Position numbers and translations under genes: made by a program. Below are positions 34,555-43,520 of a stretch of 45,575 nucleotides of DNA, one piece after another. The notes below the pieces were generated by a model. The model worked only from the letters and a program-made list of their open reading frames with translations, searched no databases and was not told where the DNA came from. Every line of letters starts with the position of its first letter. The stretch's first letter is position 1. Origin of the DNA: Hyphomonadaceae bacterium (GTDB lineage Bacteria; Pseudomonadota; Alphaproteobacteria; Rhizobiales; Hyphomicrobiaceae); assembly GCA_019747815.1 (NCBI GenBank), contig JAIEQJ010000068.1:1-45575 (forward strand), given 5' to 3'.

Positions 34555-35454
34555 ATGGTTGTACCTCTGCAGAAGGGCCGGCTCGGCCGCGGTCTTGCGT
34601 CGCTGATCGGCGAGACGCCGCAGGCGGAGGCCAGGCTGCCCGTGCACGGCGAGCAGCGCCTGCTGCCGATCGCGGAATTGCATCCCAGCGGCCGCAATCC
34701 GCGCAAGACCTTCGACGAGGCCGAGCTCGTTGATCTTGCCAACTCCATCCGCGCCAGGGGCCTGGTGCAGCCGATCATCGCGCGCCCCGATCCGCAGCGC
34801 GGCGGCTACGAGATCGTCGCCGGCGAGCGCCGCTGGCGGGCGGCGCAGCGCGCCAGCCTGCACAATGTCACGGTGATCGTTCGCGACCTTTCCGACCAGG
34901 AGGTTGCCGAGTTCGCGCTGATCGAGAACGTGCAACGGGCGGACCTGAACGCCATCGAGGAGGCGGCGGGCTATCAGGAGCTGATCGAGAAGTACAACTA
35001 CACGCAGGAGGTGCTGGCGGAGGCGATCGGCAAGAGCCGCAGCCACCTGGCCAACACGCTGCGCCTGCTCAAGCTGCCGGCGCGCATCCAGGCCCTCGTC
35101 AAGGAGGGCAAGCTCACCCCCGGCCATGGCCGTGCGCTGGTGGGGCGCGAGGATGCGGAGAAGCTGGCGGAGCAGATCCTCGCGCTCAATCTCACCGTGC
35201 GCGATGTCGAGGCCCTGGTGCAGAACACCGACCCGGCCCCGGCCGGACGCGGCGGCGGCACGCCGCAGACGCCCGAGCCCAAGGGCAAGGACGCCGACAC
35301 CCGGGCGTTCGAGAAGGATTTGTCCGATGCGCTCGGCCTCAACGTCGAGGTGCAGCGCGGCTCCGGCGAATCGGGCTACTTGAGCATCAAGTACAGCAAC
35401 TTCGAGCAGCTTGACTACATCCGCAGCCGCCTGCTCGGCCCGTTCTCCCACTGA
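34555..35454 (+). CDS. parB: Chromosome partitioning protein ParB
   Basis: 299 residues from the ATG at 34555; in-frame ATGs at 34525 and 34510 would add 10 or 15 residues. ParB binds parS and spreads as a CTP-dependent clamp. The N-terminal KGRLGRGLASLIG (ParA-stimulating region), the CTPase motif GERRWRAAQRA, ENVQRADLNAIEEAAGYQ and the helix-turn-helix TQEVLAEAIGKSRSHLANTL are all clear; the C-terminal dimer domain ends GPFSH. Eight perfect copies of its likely target lie 1.7-8.7 kb upstream. Confidence 0.98.
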   Translation: MVVPLQKGRLGRGLASLIGETPQAEARLPVHGEQRLLPIAELHPSGRNPRKTFDEAELVDLANSIRARGLVQPIIARPDPQRGGYEIVAGERRWRAAQRASLHNVTVIVRDLSDQEVAEFALIENVQRADLNAIEEAAGYQELIEKYNYTQEVLAEAIGKSRSHLANTLRLLKLPARIQALVKEGKLTPGHGRALVGREDAEKLAEQILALNLTVRDVEALVQNTDPAPAGRGGGTPQTPEPKGKDADTRAFEKDLSDALGLNVEVQRGSGESGYLSIKYSNFEQLDYIRSRLLGPFSH

Positions 35455-35736
35455 TGCGCTGCGGCGTCGGGCAACGGCGCCGCGCTTTGCCGCTCCGCTT
35501 GCTCCAACCCGTGCTGAACCTGCACTACCCCGTGCTGAGCGTGTCGAAGCACGGCCGCTGGTGAGCCCAGCCGTCCTTCGACGAGCTCAGGACGAGGGTG
35601 GAGGATGCGGTTCAGGACGAGAGCGAGCCCGCGGCTCGGGTGTTCCACCAAGGACGGAAGGACTTTAGGGCGCTGCGCAGGGCGCACGTGCGCAGCGCGC
35701 TGGTGCCAGCGCGTCATCGATGCAACGGACAGGCCT
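35455..35736. repeat. Post-parB gap with family 2 repeat, copy C (reverse)
   Basis: 282-base gap after parB. 35520-35665 holds the reverse complement of the repeat seen at 1-150, including GTCCTTCGACGAGCTCAGGA and TTCCACCAAGGACGGAAGG, preceded by a CCCGTGCTGAGCGTGTCGAA half-copy. No gene is recognised here. Confidence 0.65.
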
Positions 35737-35988
35737 CTATTGCACCCTGCGCGGTGGTGCTGGCCGCGGTGCGACGGCCGCGGCGTAGATGGTTGGCCAG
35801 CCGCTGTGCGACGTCTGCTTGGCGGCCTGCAGGGCCGCCGCGCGCTTCTCCGCCTTGAGCCGCATGAAATCGTGGAAGGCGTTGCCCGCAATCCGATAGT
35901 CGCCGCAGAGCGCGCAGCTGATGACCACGCCGTCCAAAGTGTTGGGCGTGAGGTTCTGGGCCTGTCCGTGACAAACTGGGCATTGCAT
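35737..35988 (-). CDS. Small zinc-ribbon protein, unknown
   Basis: 83 residues from the ATG at 35988. It begins MQCPVCHGQAQNLTPNTL and continues to VVISCALCG, two CxxC pairs 20 or so residues apart that form a zinc ribbon. The remainder is a helix (DFMRLKAEKRAAALQAAKQ) and a short proline-rich tail. No HTH or catalytic motif is visible; such proteins occur next to mobile or regulatory genes but function is open. A palindrome lies just upstream (36010-36026) and could control it. A longer frame from 36027 would start inside that palindrome region and is rejected. Confidence 0.65.
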   Translation of the reverse strand: MQCPVCHGQAQNLTPNTLDGVVISCALCGDYRIAGNAFHDFMRLKAEKRAAALQAAKQTSHSGWPTIYAAAVAPRPAPPRRVQ

Positions 35989-36009
35989 GGCCGGACTCCC
36001 TTGCTTGTC

Positions 36010-36026
36010 TGGCATACAGTATGCCA
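36010..36026. promoter_or_regulatory. Palindromic operator candidate
   Basis: TGGCATA-CAG-TATGCCA, seven-base perfect arms, 22 bases before the zinc-ribbon gene start and thus at its likely promoter. The size and A/T-centred form fit a GntR-type or phage-type repressor site; no repressor gene is adjacent. Confidence 0.5.
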
Positions 36027-36303
36027 TAATGCGAGCGGCGTCAATATCCTCTCCGTGACCTGACCTTCAAGCCGCGACGCGTCGCGGCACATAAAGAACT
36101 CCCCTCAGCTTCAAATGGTGCTTGGTCCGATCGACATTTTAAACCCGTCGGGATCGGGGCGTCTTTGCCGGGCGGCGCCTATGGCGCCGGCACCTGCGAG
36201 CCTGAAGCCGGAGCGGCAGGCCGTGGACCTTGACGCTCCTTGCGCCGTGCTGTTGGAGTGGGATGCAATCGGCCGCAACGGCGGCTGCCGGGACCCACGC
36301 CCC
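36027..36303. other. Gap upstream of hisE
   Basis: 277 bases between divergent genes. The frame in front of hisE is open from 36115 but has no hisF-like or other family similarity. Nothing else recognised. Confidence 0.4.
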
Positions 36304-36633
36304 ATGACCGACGATGTGCTGCAGCGACTGGCGGCCCTCATTCATTCGCGCCGCCAGGACAGCGCGACCAAATCCTATACCCGCGAGCTGCTCGATGCGG
36401 GCCCGGAGCGCTGCGCCAAGAAGCTCGGCGAGGAGGCGACCGAGACGGTGATCGCCGCGCTGGTGTCCGACCAGACCGCGCTCACCCGCGAGGCCGCCGA
36501 TCTCCTCTATCACCTTCTTGTGCTGCTCGAGAGCCGGCAGATCGCCTGGAGCGACGTGCTCGAGGAGCTTCAATCGCGCATGGGCAAATCGGGCCTCGCC
36601 GAGAAGGCCGCCAGGACATCCCGCCCGTCATGA
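36304..36633 (+). CDS. hisE: Phosphoribosyl-ATP pyrophosphatase
   Basis: 109 residues from the ATG at 36304. Hydrolyses phosphoribosyl-ATP in step two of histidine synthesis. The MazG-like all-alpha signature is present: [20 protein letters not shown], then [11 protein letters not shown] and [13 protein letters not shown], holding the metal-binding Glu/Asp residues. Its stop overlaps the coaA start by four bases (ATGA). In many alphaproteobacteria hisE ends the hisBHAFE cluster and precedes coaA; here the rest of the his genes are absent from the neighbourhood. Confidence 0.95.
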   Translation: MTDDVLQRLAALIHSRRQDSATKSYTRELLDAGPERCAKKLGEEATETVIAALVSDQTALTREAADLLYHLLVLLESRQIAWSDVLEELQSRMGKSGLAEKAARTSRPS

Positions 36634-37622
36634 ATGCACCGCCTGATGCCCTGACGTCGTTTCTGGCGCCGGCCGATCGTGCGAGCCTGGCCTTCTCGCC
36701 CTATCGCGTGTTCTCGCGCGAGCAGTGGGCGAAGCTGCGCGCCGACACGCCGATGACGCTGGTGCCACGCGACCTCGAGCAGCTCTCGGGCCTGATCGAG
36801 GACCTGTCGATGGAGGAGGTGGAGCAGATCTACCTGCCGCTCTCGCGCCTGCTCAATCTGCATGTTGCCGCCGCGCAGGAGCTGCACGCCGTCACCAGCC
36901 GCTTTCTCGGCCGCCGCGATCGCCACGTGCCCTATATTCTGGGCATCGCCGGCTCGGTGGCCGTCGGCAAGAGCACCACCGCGCGCGTGCTGCGCGCCCT
37001 GCTGGCGCGCTGGGCCGATCATCCGCGCGTCGACCTGATCACCACCGACGGCTTCCTACATCCCAATGCGGAGCTGGAGCGCCGCGGCCTCATGGACCGC
37101 AAGGGCTTCCCCGAGAGCTTCGACACGGCGCGCCTGCTGAACTTTCTGCACGAGGTCAAATCGGGGCGGGAGAATGTTGAAGCCCCGGTCTATTCGCATT
37201 TCCACTACGACATCATTCCGGGCCAGACCGCGGTCGTGGACCGGCCCGACATCCTGATCGTGGAAGGCCTCAACGTGCTGCAGCCGGCGCGGCTTCCCAA
37301 GGACGGCGAGGCCATTCCGTTCGTCTCCGACTTCTTCAACTTCTCGATCTACATGGATGCGGAGCCCAAGCATATCGAGGACTGGTACGTCACGCGCTTC
37401 ATGCGCCTGCGGCAGACGGCCTTCCGCGACCCGGCCGCCTACTTCCATCGCTATGCGCACCTCACCCCCGATGCGGCGCGCGATCAGGCGCTGCAGATCT
37501 GGCGCAGCATCAACGAGAAGAACCTGTTCGAGAACATTCTGCCCACGCGCCAGCGCGCGCGCCTGATCCTGCGCAAGGCGGAAAATCACAGCATCGAGAC
37601 CGTCGCGCTGCGCCGCATCTGA
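36630..37622 (+). CDS. coaA: Pantothenate kinase, type I
   Basis: 330 residues. Phosphorylates pantothenate, the first and controlled step of CoA synthesis. The P-loop GSVAVGKST lies at 108-116; [29 protein letters not shown] and the pantothenate pocket region [11 protein letters not shown] are family motifs, and [14 protein letters not shown] follows. It is translationally coupled to hisE and ends 106 bases before the convergent kinase gene. coaE, the last step of the pathway, is at 11743. Confidence 0.97.
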   Translation: MNAPPDALTSFLAPADRASLAFSPYRVFSREQWAKLRADTPMTLVPRDLEQLSGLIEDLSMEEVEQIYLPLSRLLNLHVAAAQELHAVTSRFLGRRDRHVPYILGIAGSVAVGKSTTARVLRALLARWADHPRVDLITTDGFLHPNAELERRGLMDRKGFPESFDTARLLNFLHEVKSGRENVEAPVYSHFHYDIIPGQTAVVDRPDILIVEGLNVLQPARLPKDGEAIPFVSDFFNFSIYMDAEPKHIEDWYVTRFMRLRQTAFRDPAAYFHRYAHLTPDAARDQALQIWRSINEKNLFENILPTRQRARLILRKAENHSIETVALRRI

Positions 37623-37660
37623 TCTGCTCTGCTCCGCTGGATCGTTCCGCCGCCGCCCTG

Positions 37661-37720
37661 CTGTCATCCCGGCCGAGCGATCGCGCGGGAGGCGCGAGCG
37701 TGGAGAGCCGGGACCCAGTT
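37661..37720. repeat. Extragenic palindrome, family 1 (half copy)
   Basis: TGTCATCCCGGCCGAGCGAT to GAGCCGGGACCCAG in the convergent gap between coaA and the PfkB kinase gene. Confidence 0.65.
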
Positions 37721-37728
37721 GTCGCCGG

Positions 37729-38721
37729 CTACAGAAGCCCCGCCGTCCGCGCCAGCTCGGCCAGCTTCGCCTCGGGCCGGGCGCCAATGTGGGAGATGAT
37801 TTCGGCCGCGGCCAGGCTGCCGAGCTTGCCGGCCGTCTCGTGATCCCTGCCGGTGGCGAGGCCGAACAGGAAGCCTGCCGCATAGAGATCGCCGGCGCCG
37901 GTCGTGTCGACCACCTTGGCCACCGGTGCGGCCTTGATCGGAATGAGCTTGTCCCCGCTCAGGATGAGGCTGCCCTTCTCGGAGCGGGTGAGGGCGGCGA
38001 GCTTGTTGTCCGCCTGCGCCCGGCGCGCGGCCTCCTCGAAGGTCGCCGTCTCATAGAGCGAGATGATCTCGGCCTCGTTGGCGAACAGGATGTCGACCGA
38101 GCCCTTGACGAACTCGAGGAACTCGGGCCGGTGCCGGTCGACGCAGAACGGATCGGAGAGCGACAGCGCAACCTGCCGCCCGGCCTTGGCGGCGATGTCG
38201 GCCGCCTGCCGGAAGGCGGCTTTCGCCTCGGGCCGGTCGAACAGATAGCCCTCCAGGTAGAGAATGCGCGCCGAGCGGATCAGCTCGGCATCCACCTCGC
38301 CGCCGCCGAGCTGCGGGCTGACCCCCAGCGCCGTGTTCATGGTGCGCTGGCCGTCGGGTGTGACAAGAATGAGGCTGCGCCCCGTCGGCTCGGGGCTGCC
38401 GACGGCCGGCGGCGTATTGAAGGTGACGCCGGCGGCGCGGATGTCGTGCTGGAACACCTGCCCGAACTGGTCATCGGCGATCTTGCCGATGAAACCCGCC
38501 TTGCCGCCGAAGGAGGCGATGCCGGCCATGGTGTTGGCCACCGAGCCGCCCGAGACCTCCACCGCTGGGCCCATGGCATCGTAGAGCTCGCGCACCGTGG
38601 CGGCGTCGACCAGCTGCATGCTGCCCTTGGTGCGGCCGAACCGCGCCAGGAACGCATCGTCGCAGCGGCCGAGGATGTCGACGATGGCATTGCCGATGCC
38701 GACGACGTCGTGATCTTGCAT
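37729..38721 (-). CDS. PfkB family carbohydrate/adenosine kinase
   Basis: 330 residues. PfkB/ribokinase fold: N-terminal GIGNAIVDILGRCDDAFL, the GGSVANTMAGIASFGG substrate motif near 58-73 and the C-terminal DTTGAGDLYAAGFLFG (about 267-282) with the catalytic Asp and anion hole. The N-terminal pattern matches the alphaproteobacterial adenosine kinase-like group, often annotated adenosine kinase. The true substrate (adenosine, another nucleoside or a sugar) is not certain. A GGGGGAG ribosome-binding site and TATAGT lie upstream. Confidence 0.9.
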   Translation of the reverse strand: MQDHDVVGIGNAIVDILGRCDDAFLARFGRTKGSMQLVDAATVRELYDAMGPAVEVSGGSVANTMAGIASFGGKAGFIGKIADDQFGQVFQHDIRAAGVTFNTPPAVGSPEPTGRSLILVTPDGQRTMNTALGVSPQLGGGEVDAELIRSARILYLEGYLFDRPEAKAAFRQAADIAAKAGRQVALSLSDPFCVDRHRPEFLEFVKGSVDILFANEAEIISLYETATFEEAARRAQADNKLAALTRSEKGSLILSGDKLIPIKAAPVAKVVDTTGAGDLYAAGFLFGLATGRDHETAGKLGSLAAAEIISHIGARPEAKLAELARTAGLL

Positions 38722-38848
38722 GTCGAGGAGGCTCCCCCATCAGTGTCGGCGGCACTATAGGGAGGAGCCGGGGGCGGGTCGACCCCGGCAGCAACCCCGG
38801 GATGGCCGACATGCCCCGGTCACGATGTCGCTTCCAGCGCGGTTGGCG

Positions 38849-39880
38849 CTACGCGCGCTTGCGCTTGTCCTGCGCCAGGGCTCCCAGCTCCAGCAGCAGA
38901 TGCTCTGCAAGCGTGCTCTCCAGCGCGCTGTTGCGGCGCGCCGCCAGGGCCGCATCGCCGATCCTGGCCAGCGCGGCGTTGAGCCTGGCCAGGTCCCAGT
39001 TGCGGCATTGCTGCTCGATCTCGGCCTTCTGCTTGAAGTGCGGCGCGGGGCGCAAGGCGCGCATGACCTCATCGAGGGATCGGCCGGCATCATGCCCGCT
39101 GCGCAGGCGATGCAGCCGCAGGAAATGCCGCTGCAGGGCGGCGATCACGCCCTGCGCGCTCTCGCCGGCGGCAACGATGCGGTCGCACTCCGTCACCGCG
39201 TCCGCGCCGCGGCCGGAGCCGGCGGCCAGCACGATGCGGTCGAGCGCCAGCTCCGCCGCGTCGCCCACCACGGCCTCCACATCGGCTTCCCCGATGCGCG
39301 CCCCCCCGCGTGCGAACAGCGCAAGCTTCTCCACCTCCGCGCGCGACAGCGCGCGGTCGGCGCCGAGCCGCGTCAAGAGGAGCTTCCTCGCCTCGGGCGC
39401 AATCTCCACGCCTGCGGCGCGAAGAACCTCGCCCACCATCGCGTCGAGGTCGCGCGCCTCATCGGGAAAGCAGGCAACGGCCGCTGCCCCGCTCGCTTTC
39501 TCAAACAGCGCGCGCAGCCCCTCATCGGGGCGCAGATTGCCGGCCTCGACGATCAGGAAGCCTTCCATCTCCCCCGCCTCCACGAGCGGCTTCAGCGCGT
39601 TGGCGTTGATGCGCCGTCCGGCCGTTGCGCGCACGATCTTGCGGCCGCCGAACATCGCCACCGTCCTGAGCTCGATGCTGATGCGGGCCGGCTCGGTCTC
39701 GAGGTCGGCGTCGTCGAGCCGCAATACCTCGCCGCCTTCGCGCTCGGCCAGCCGCCGCGCCAGCGACGCTGCCCGCTCGCTCACCAGGCCGGCGTCGCTG
39801 CCGTAGAACAGCACCGCGGGCGGCACGCGCTCCAGCGCCTTGAGGAAGGCTTCGGCCTGATGTGCTTTGACGGCGACCAT
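38849..39880 (-). CDS. holA: DNA polymerase III delta subunit
   Basis: 343 residues. The clamp-loader subunit that opens the beta ring. The N-terminal domain (AVLFYGSDAGLVSERAASLA) is a degenerate AAA+ fold without a Walker A, as expected; TVAMFGGRKIVRATAG, FPDEARDL and LLLTRLGADRALSRAEVEKL are family landmarks. The C-terminal collar domain (about 215-340) includes LQRHFLRLHRLR. It lies downstream of lptE in the conserved alphaproteobacterial order leuS-lptE-holA, though separated from lptE by a palindrome. Confidence 0.94.
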   Translation of the reverse strand: MVAVKAHQAEAFLKALERVPPAVLFYGSDAGLVSERAASLARRLAEREGGEVLRLDDADLETEPARISIELRTVAMFGGRKIVRATAGRRINANALKPLVEAGEMEGFLIVEAGNLRPDEGLRALFEKASGAAAVACFPDEARDLDAMVGEVLRAAGVEIAPEARKLLLTRLGADRALSRAEVEKLALFARGGARIGEADVEAVVGDAAELALDRIVLAAGSGRGADAVTECDRIVAAGESAQGVIAALQRHFLRLHRLRSGHDAGRSLDEVMRALRPAPHFKQKAEIEQQCRNWDLARLNAALARIGDAALAARRNSALESTLAEHLLLELGALAQDKRKRA

Positions 39881-39885
39881 GTCTT

Positions 39886-39998
39886 TGTCATCCCGGAAGT
39901 CGCGAAGCGACTATCCGGGACCCAGGAACCATCAGCGTATACCTCCGCTGCTTTGGGTCCCGGCCCTGCGCGCTACCGCGCTCCGGCCGGGATGACAG
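39886..39998. repeat. Extragenic palindrome, family 1 (full copy)
   Basis: TTGTCATCCCGG at the left, CCGGGATGACA at the right; inside, GTCGCGAAGCGAC and GCGCGCTACCGCGCTC stems and facing GGGACCCAGG / TTTGGGTCCC. Fills the lptE-holA gap. Confidence 0.85.
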
Positions 39999-40006
39999 AT
40001 GGCAGC

Positions 40007-40567
40007 TCACGTTGCGCGGGAGAGATACGCCGCCAGGCGCGTCTTGAGGTCGTCGGCGATGGTGCGCGCCACGCGGTTCTCGGCGTCCTCGCGCGCGCGC
40101 ACATTGGAGTAGATGGACTCGAACCGCTCGAAGCCGGCGCGGGCGTGGCTGGTGCCCTGGAACACCACCTTCTTGTCCTTGGCGTCGATCAGCCGGAACG
40201 AGGCCTCCACGGCGTAGACCTGGCCCGCGGCCTCACCCTGGACATTGACCAATGTGGAGGTCAGGTTCTCCTTCAGCACCACTTCCAGCCGATGCGTGGG
40301 CGGCAGCGGATTGCCGCCACCGGTGGTCTGGAAGATCATCTCGTTGCGGATGCGCTGGCCGACCCGTCCGGGGATCGGCGAGAAATCAACCTGCTTCAGC
40401 CGCTCTCCAACATGGCCGCCGGAAGCAGTCGGGGCATAGAGCGGGCGGAAGCCGGAATCGCCGCAGGCCGACAGTGCCACGGCCGCCACCAGCAGCAGCG
40501 GCGCGCCGATCAGCCTCAGCCGCCAGCTCCTGGATGCGCGAGTCAACCCGCTGTCATCCAACGACAT
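40007..40567 (-). CDS. lptE: LPS-assembly lipoprotein LptE
   Basis: 186 residues from the ATG at 40567; AAGGA lies seven bases upstream. LptE plugs the LptD barrel that inserts lipopolysaccharide into the outer membrane. The lipobox LSAC with lipidated Cys 35 follows a hydrophobic signal. GFRPLYAP directly after the Cys is a strong family mark, and the rest ([40 protein letters not shown]) fits the fold. It overlaps the leuS end by 14 bases, so the two are co-expressed. Confidence 0.94.
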   Translation of the reverse strand: MSLDDSGLTRASRSWRLRLIGAPLLLVAAVALSACGDSGFRPLYAPTASGGHVGERLKQVDFSPIPGRVGQRIRNEMIFQTTGGGNPLPPTHRLEVVLKENLTSTLVNVQGEAAGQVYAVEASFRLIDAKDKKVVFQGTSHARAGFERFESIYSNVRAREDAENRVARTIADDLKTRLAAYLSRAT

Positions 40568-43181
40568 TGACAATCCTTTGCGGCACGACGATCACCCTCG
40601 TCACCGGCCTTCCCTCCAAAGCTCGCGCGACGGTCTCGAGCTTGAGTGCCGCCGCTTCGACTTCGGCCTTGGTCGCAGTGCGGGCGATCGTAAGTTCATC
40701 TCGCCTCTTGCCGTTCACCTGTACGGCAATCGTAATCTGATCGTCAACGAGCAAGCCAGCCTCGACCTCCGGCCAGGGCTGATCGGCGAGCAAGGTGTTG
40801 TATCCAAGCCGCGCCCAGCAATCCTCGGCCAGATGGGGCAGCATCGGCCCGATCATCAGCACATACAGCTCCGCCGCCTCGCGAATGGCCCAGTCCAGGC
40901 CCTCTCGGGCGGGGTCTTGGGCTGCTGCAGATGACTTCTCCAGGGCTCCCGACAGGGCATGCGTGAGCTCATAGAGCTGAGCTACGGCAACATTGTAGCG
41001 CAGGCCTTCGATGTTTTGGCTAACGCTGTTCAGTGTCTTGTGGGCAGCCCGGCGCAAGGCGTCGGCCTCGGGCCCGAAGGCGGCGGGTCTGGGAGCGCCT
41101 CCCTTCACCGGGTTTCTGGCGGCAATGTCGTCAATGATGCGCGAAATGCGCTGCACCTGCCGGCCGGCCCCCGCCACACCCGCCTCCGTCCAGATGATGT
41201 CGCGGTCCGGTGGGGTATCGGAGACGATGAACAGGCGCGCCGTGTCGGCACCGTAGTGGGCGATGATGTCGTCGGGGTCGACCACGTTCTTTCTTGACTT
41301 CGACATCTTCTCGATCGGGCCGATCTCGACCGGCCGGCCGGTGGCCGCCGAGACCGCCTTGCGATTGGCGCCGTCGCCCTCGAAGCGCACGTCGGCTGGC
41401 GTCAGCCAGTCGCCGTTCTCGCTGCGGTAGGTCTCGTGCACGACGATGCCCTGCGTGAACATGGACGCGAACGGCTCGTCGATCTCGACATGCCTGGTTG
41501 CCTTCATGCCGCGCGTGAAGAAGCGCGCGTAGAGCAGGTGCAGCACCGCGTGCTCCTTGCCGCCGATGTATTGGTCCACCGGCGCCCAGTACTTGAGAGC
41601 CTTCTTGTCGGTCGGTGTCGGCGCGTTGGGCGCGGTGTAACGGAACTGGTACCAGGAGCTGTCCACGAACGTGTCCATGGTGTCCGTCTCGCGCACGGCC
41701 GGCTGCCCACACTTCGGGCACGGCACGTGCTTCCAGGTGGGGTGGTGATCCAGCGGGTTGCCCGGCTTGTCGAAGGTGACGTCCTCCGGCAGCTTCACCG
41801 GCAGCTCTGCGACCGGCACCGGCACGATGCCGTCCTTGTCGCAATGAATGACCGGGATCGGGCAACCCCAGTAGCGCTGGCGCGAGAGCAGCCAGTCGCG
41901 CATGCGGTAGTTGACCTTGCGCTCGCCGATGCCGCGCTCCTCCAGCAGGTCCGCGATCTTGTCCTTCGCCGCCTCGATGGTGAGCCCGTCGAGGAACTCG
42001 GAATTGATCATGGTTCCGTCGCCGACGTAGGCCTCCGCGCCGATGCTGAACGTGTTCGGATCGGCTCCCGGCGGCAGCACGACAGGCACCACGGGACGCC
42101 CGTATTTACGGGCGAAATCGAGGTCGCGCTGGTCGTGGCCGGGACAGCCGAAGATGGCGCCGGTGCCGTAGCCCATGACGATGAAGTTGGCGACATAGAC
42201 GGGCAGCTTCACGTCCGGCTTGAAGGGATGCACGGCCACGATGCCGGTGTCGAAGCCCTTCTTCTCGGCCCGTGCCAGCGCCTCCTCAGTGGTGCCTATT
42301 CTGCGGCATTCCTCGATGAAGGCGGCCAGCGCCTCGTTCTTCGCGGCGAGATGTTGGGCCAGCGGATGCTCCGGCGAGATCGCCATGAACGAGGCGCCGA
42401 AGATCGTGTCGTGCCGCGTCGTGAACACGTCGAGTGCGGCGAGCTTCTTCGGCAGCTTGCCGCCGTCCAGCGCGAACCGCATGTTCGCGCCGGTCGATTT
42501 GCCGATCCAGTTCCTCTGCTGCGTGCACACGAAGTCCGGCCACGTGGCTTCGAGGGTATCGAGCGCGGACAGCAGCTCCTCTGCATATTCGGTGATCTTG
42601 AAAAACCACTGGGTCAGGTCGCGCTGCTCAACACTCGCGCCCGAGCGCCAGCCGCGCCCGTCGATCACCTGCTCGTTGGCGAGCACGGTCTTTTCCACCG
42701 GGTCCCAGTTGACCTTGGCGGTCTTGCGGTAGGCGAGCTTCTTCTTCAGGAAGTCCAGGAACAGCCGCTGCTGGTGCACGTAGTAGTCGGGATTGCAGGT
42801 GGCGAACTCGCGCTCCCAGTCGATCGACAGCCCCATGGCCTTGAGCTGGGCGCGCATGGTGTCGATGTTCTCTTGGGTCCATTGACGCGGATGGACCTTG
42901 CGCTCCATGGCGGCATTCTCGGCCGGCAGGCCGAACGCGTCCCAGCCCATGGGGTGCAGCACGTTGTAGCCCTTGGCCCGCATGTACCGGGCCATCACGT
43001 CGCCCAGCGTGTAACAGCGCACGTGCCCCATGTGGATGCGCCCCGAGGGGTAGGGAAACATCTCGAGCTGGTAGCGCTTGGGCTTCTTGCTCTTCTCGTT
43101 GGTGCGGAACGTGCCGTTCTCGGTCCACACCTGCTGCCAGTGCTTTTCGCGCACGGGCGCGTTGTAGCGTTCGCTTGCCAT
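40554..43181 (-). CDS. leuS: Leucyl-tRNA synthetase
   Basis: 875 residues from the ATG at 43181 ([20 protein letters not shown]). Class I synthetase. The HIGH motif appears as PSGRIHMGH near 47-55 and KMSKS as EKMSKSRKN at about 630. The CP1 editing domain (about 225-420) is complete, including the [20 protein letters not shown] region and its conserved Asp in [10 protein letters not shown]. The C-terminal domain ends in [20 protein letters not shown]. An open frame further upstream has no family similarity. Divergent from the fic gene. Confidence 0.98.
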   Translation of the reverse strand: MASERYNAPVREKHWQQVWTENGTFRTNEKSKKPKRYQLEMFPYPSGRIHMGHVRCYTLGDVMARYMRAKGYNVLHPMGWDAFGLPAENAAMERKVHPRQWTQENIDTMRAQLKAMGLSIDWEREFATCNPDYYVHQQRLFLDFLKKKLAYRKTAKVNWDPVEKTVLANEQVIDGRGWRSGASVEQRDLTQWFFKITEYAEELLSALDTLEATWPDFVCTQQRNWIGKSTGANMRFALDGGKLPKKLAALDVFTTRHDTIFGASFMAISPEHPLAQHLAAKNEALAAFIEECRRIGTTEEALARAEKKGFDTGIVAVHPFKPDVKLPVYVANFIVMGYGTGAIFGCPGHDQRDLDFARKYGRPVVPVVLPPGADPNTFSIGAEAYVGDGTMINSEFLDGLTIEAAKDKIADLLEERGIGERKVNYRMRDWLLSRQRYWGCPIPVIHCDKDGIVPVPVAELPVKLPEDVTFDKPGNPLDHHPTWKHVPCPKCGQPAVRETDTMDTFVDSSWYQFRYTAPNAPTPTDKKALKYWAPVDQYIGGKEHAVLHLLYARFFTRGMKATRHVEIDEPFASMFTQGIVVHETYRSENGDWLTPADVRFEGDGANRKAVSAATGRPVEIGPIEKMSKSRKNVVDPDDIIAHYGADTARLFIVSDTPPDRDIIWTEAGVAGAGRQVQRISRIIDDIAARNPVKGGAPRPAAFGPEADALRRAAHKTLNSVSQNIEGLRYNVAVAQLYELTHALSGALEKSSAAAQDPAREGLDWAIREAAELYVLMIGPMLPHLAEDCWARLGYNTLLADQPWPEVEAGLLVDDQITIAVQVNGKRRDELTIARTATKAEVEAAALKLETVARALEGRPVTRVIVVPQRIVNVVG

Positions 43182-43439
43182 GGGGCCTGGATCTCTGGGG
43201 CCGCGTCTCAGGGGCCCTTTTTTTGGGGTTCGTCGCGGGCTGGTAAATGACCGATGGGCATGGAGGTGGTCAAGGCAGGCGGCTTGCGGCGGGCTTGGAG
43301 GGGGGACCGGGGGTTTGGTTCCGCAGGAGATGCGGCGATAAAATGTGATTTTGGTTCCATATGCGTCTGAATACGGCAAAGATGTTGCCATGGCTGGAGA
43401 CATATGGAAGAAAATATACGATTATCTACCATACAAAGC
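43182..43439. other. Divergent region, leuS / fic
   Basis: Upstream of leuS the sequence is GC-rich, then turns AT-rich near 43340-43440, with CCATATG/CATATGG motifs at 43354 and 43401. It probably holds the leuS promoter; I cannot place it firmly. Confidence 0.4.
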
Positions 43440-43468
43440 TTGACATGGCAGCCTCTCGACCATATCTC
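43440..43468 (+). promoter_or_regulatory. Probable fic promoter with ACCATATCTC repeats
   Basis: TTGACA at 43440-43445, 17 bases, then TATCTC at 43463-43468: the best sigma-70-like promoter in the window. ACCATATCTC occurs over the -10 (43459-43468) and again at 43500-43509, 41 bases on; these direct repeats could be an operator. Confidence 0.6.
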
Positions 43469-43520
43469 AACGGATGTGGAAGCAAACCATCGATTTATCA
43501 CCATATCTCGCGCTGCACCC

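Noticed and set aside
36115-36303. hisF remnant in front of hisE
   Set aside because: The open frame has no residues typical of the HisF C-terminus (no VKEYLKE/GIPVR-type ending).
41436-43250. 604-codon plus-strand frame opposite leuS
   Set aside because: Antisense shadow of leuS, no recognisable domain.
43404-43520. 39-residue N-terminal extension of the Fic protein
   Set aside because: The segment contains a near-consensus promoter and repeated ACCATATCTC motifs, so it is more likely untranslated; not fully excluded.
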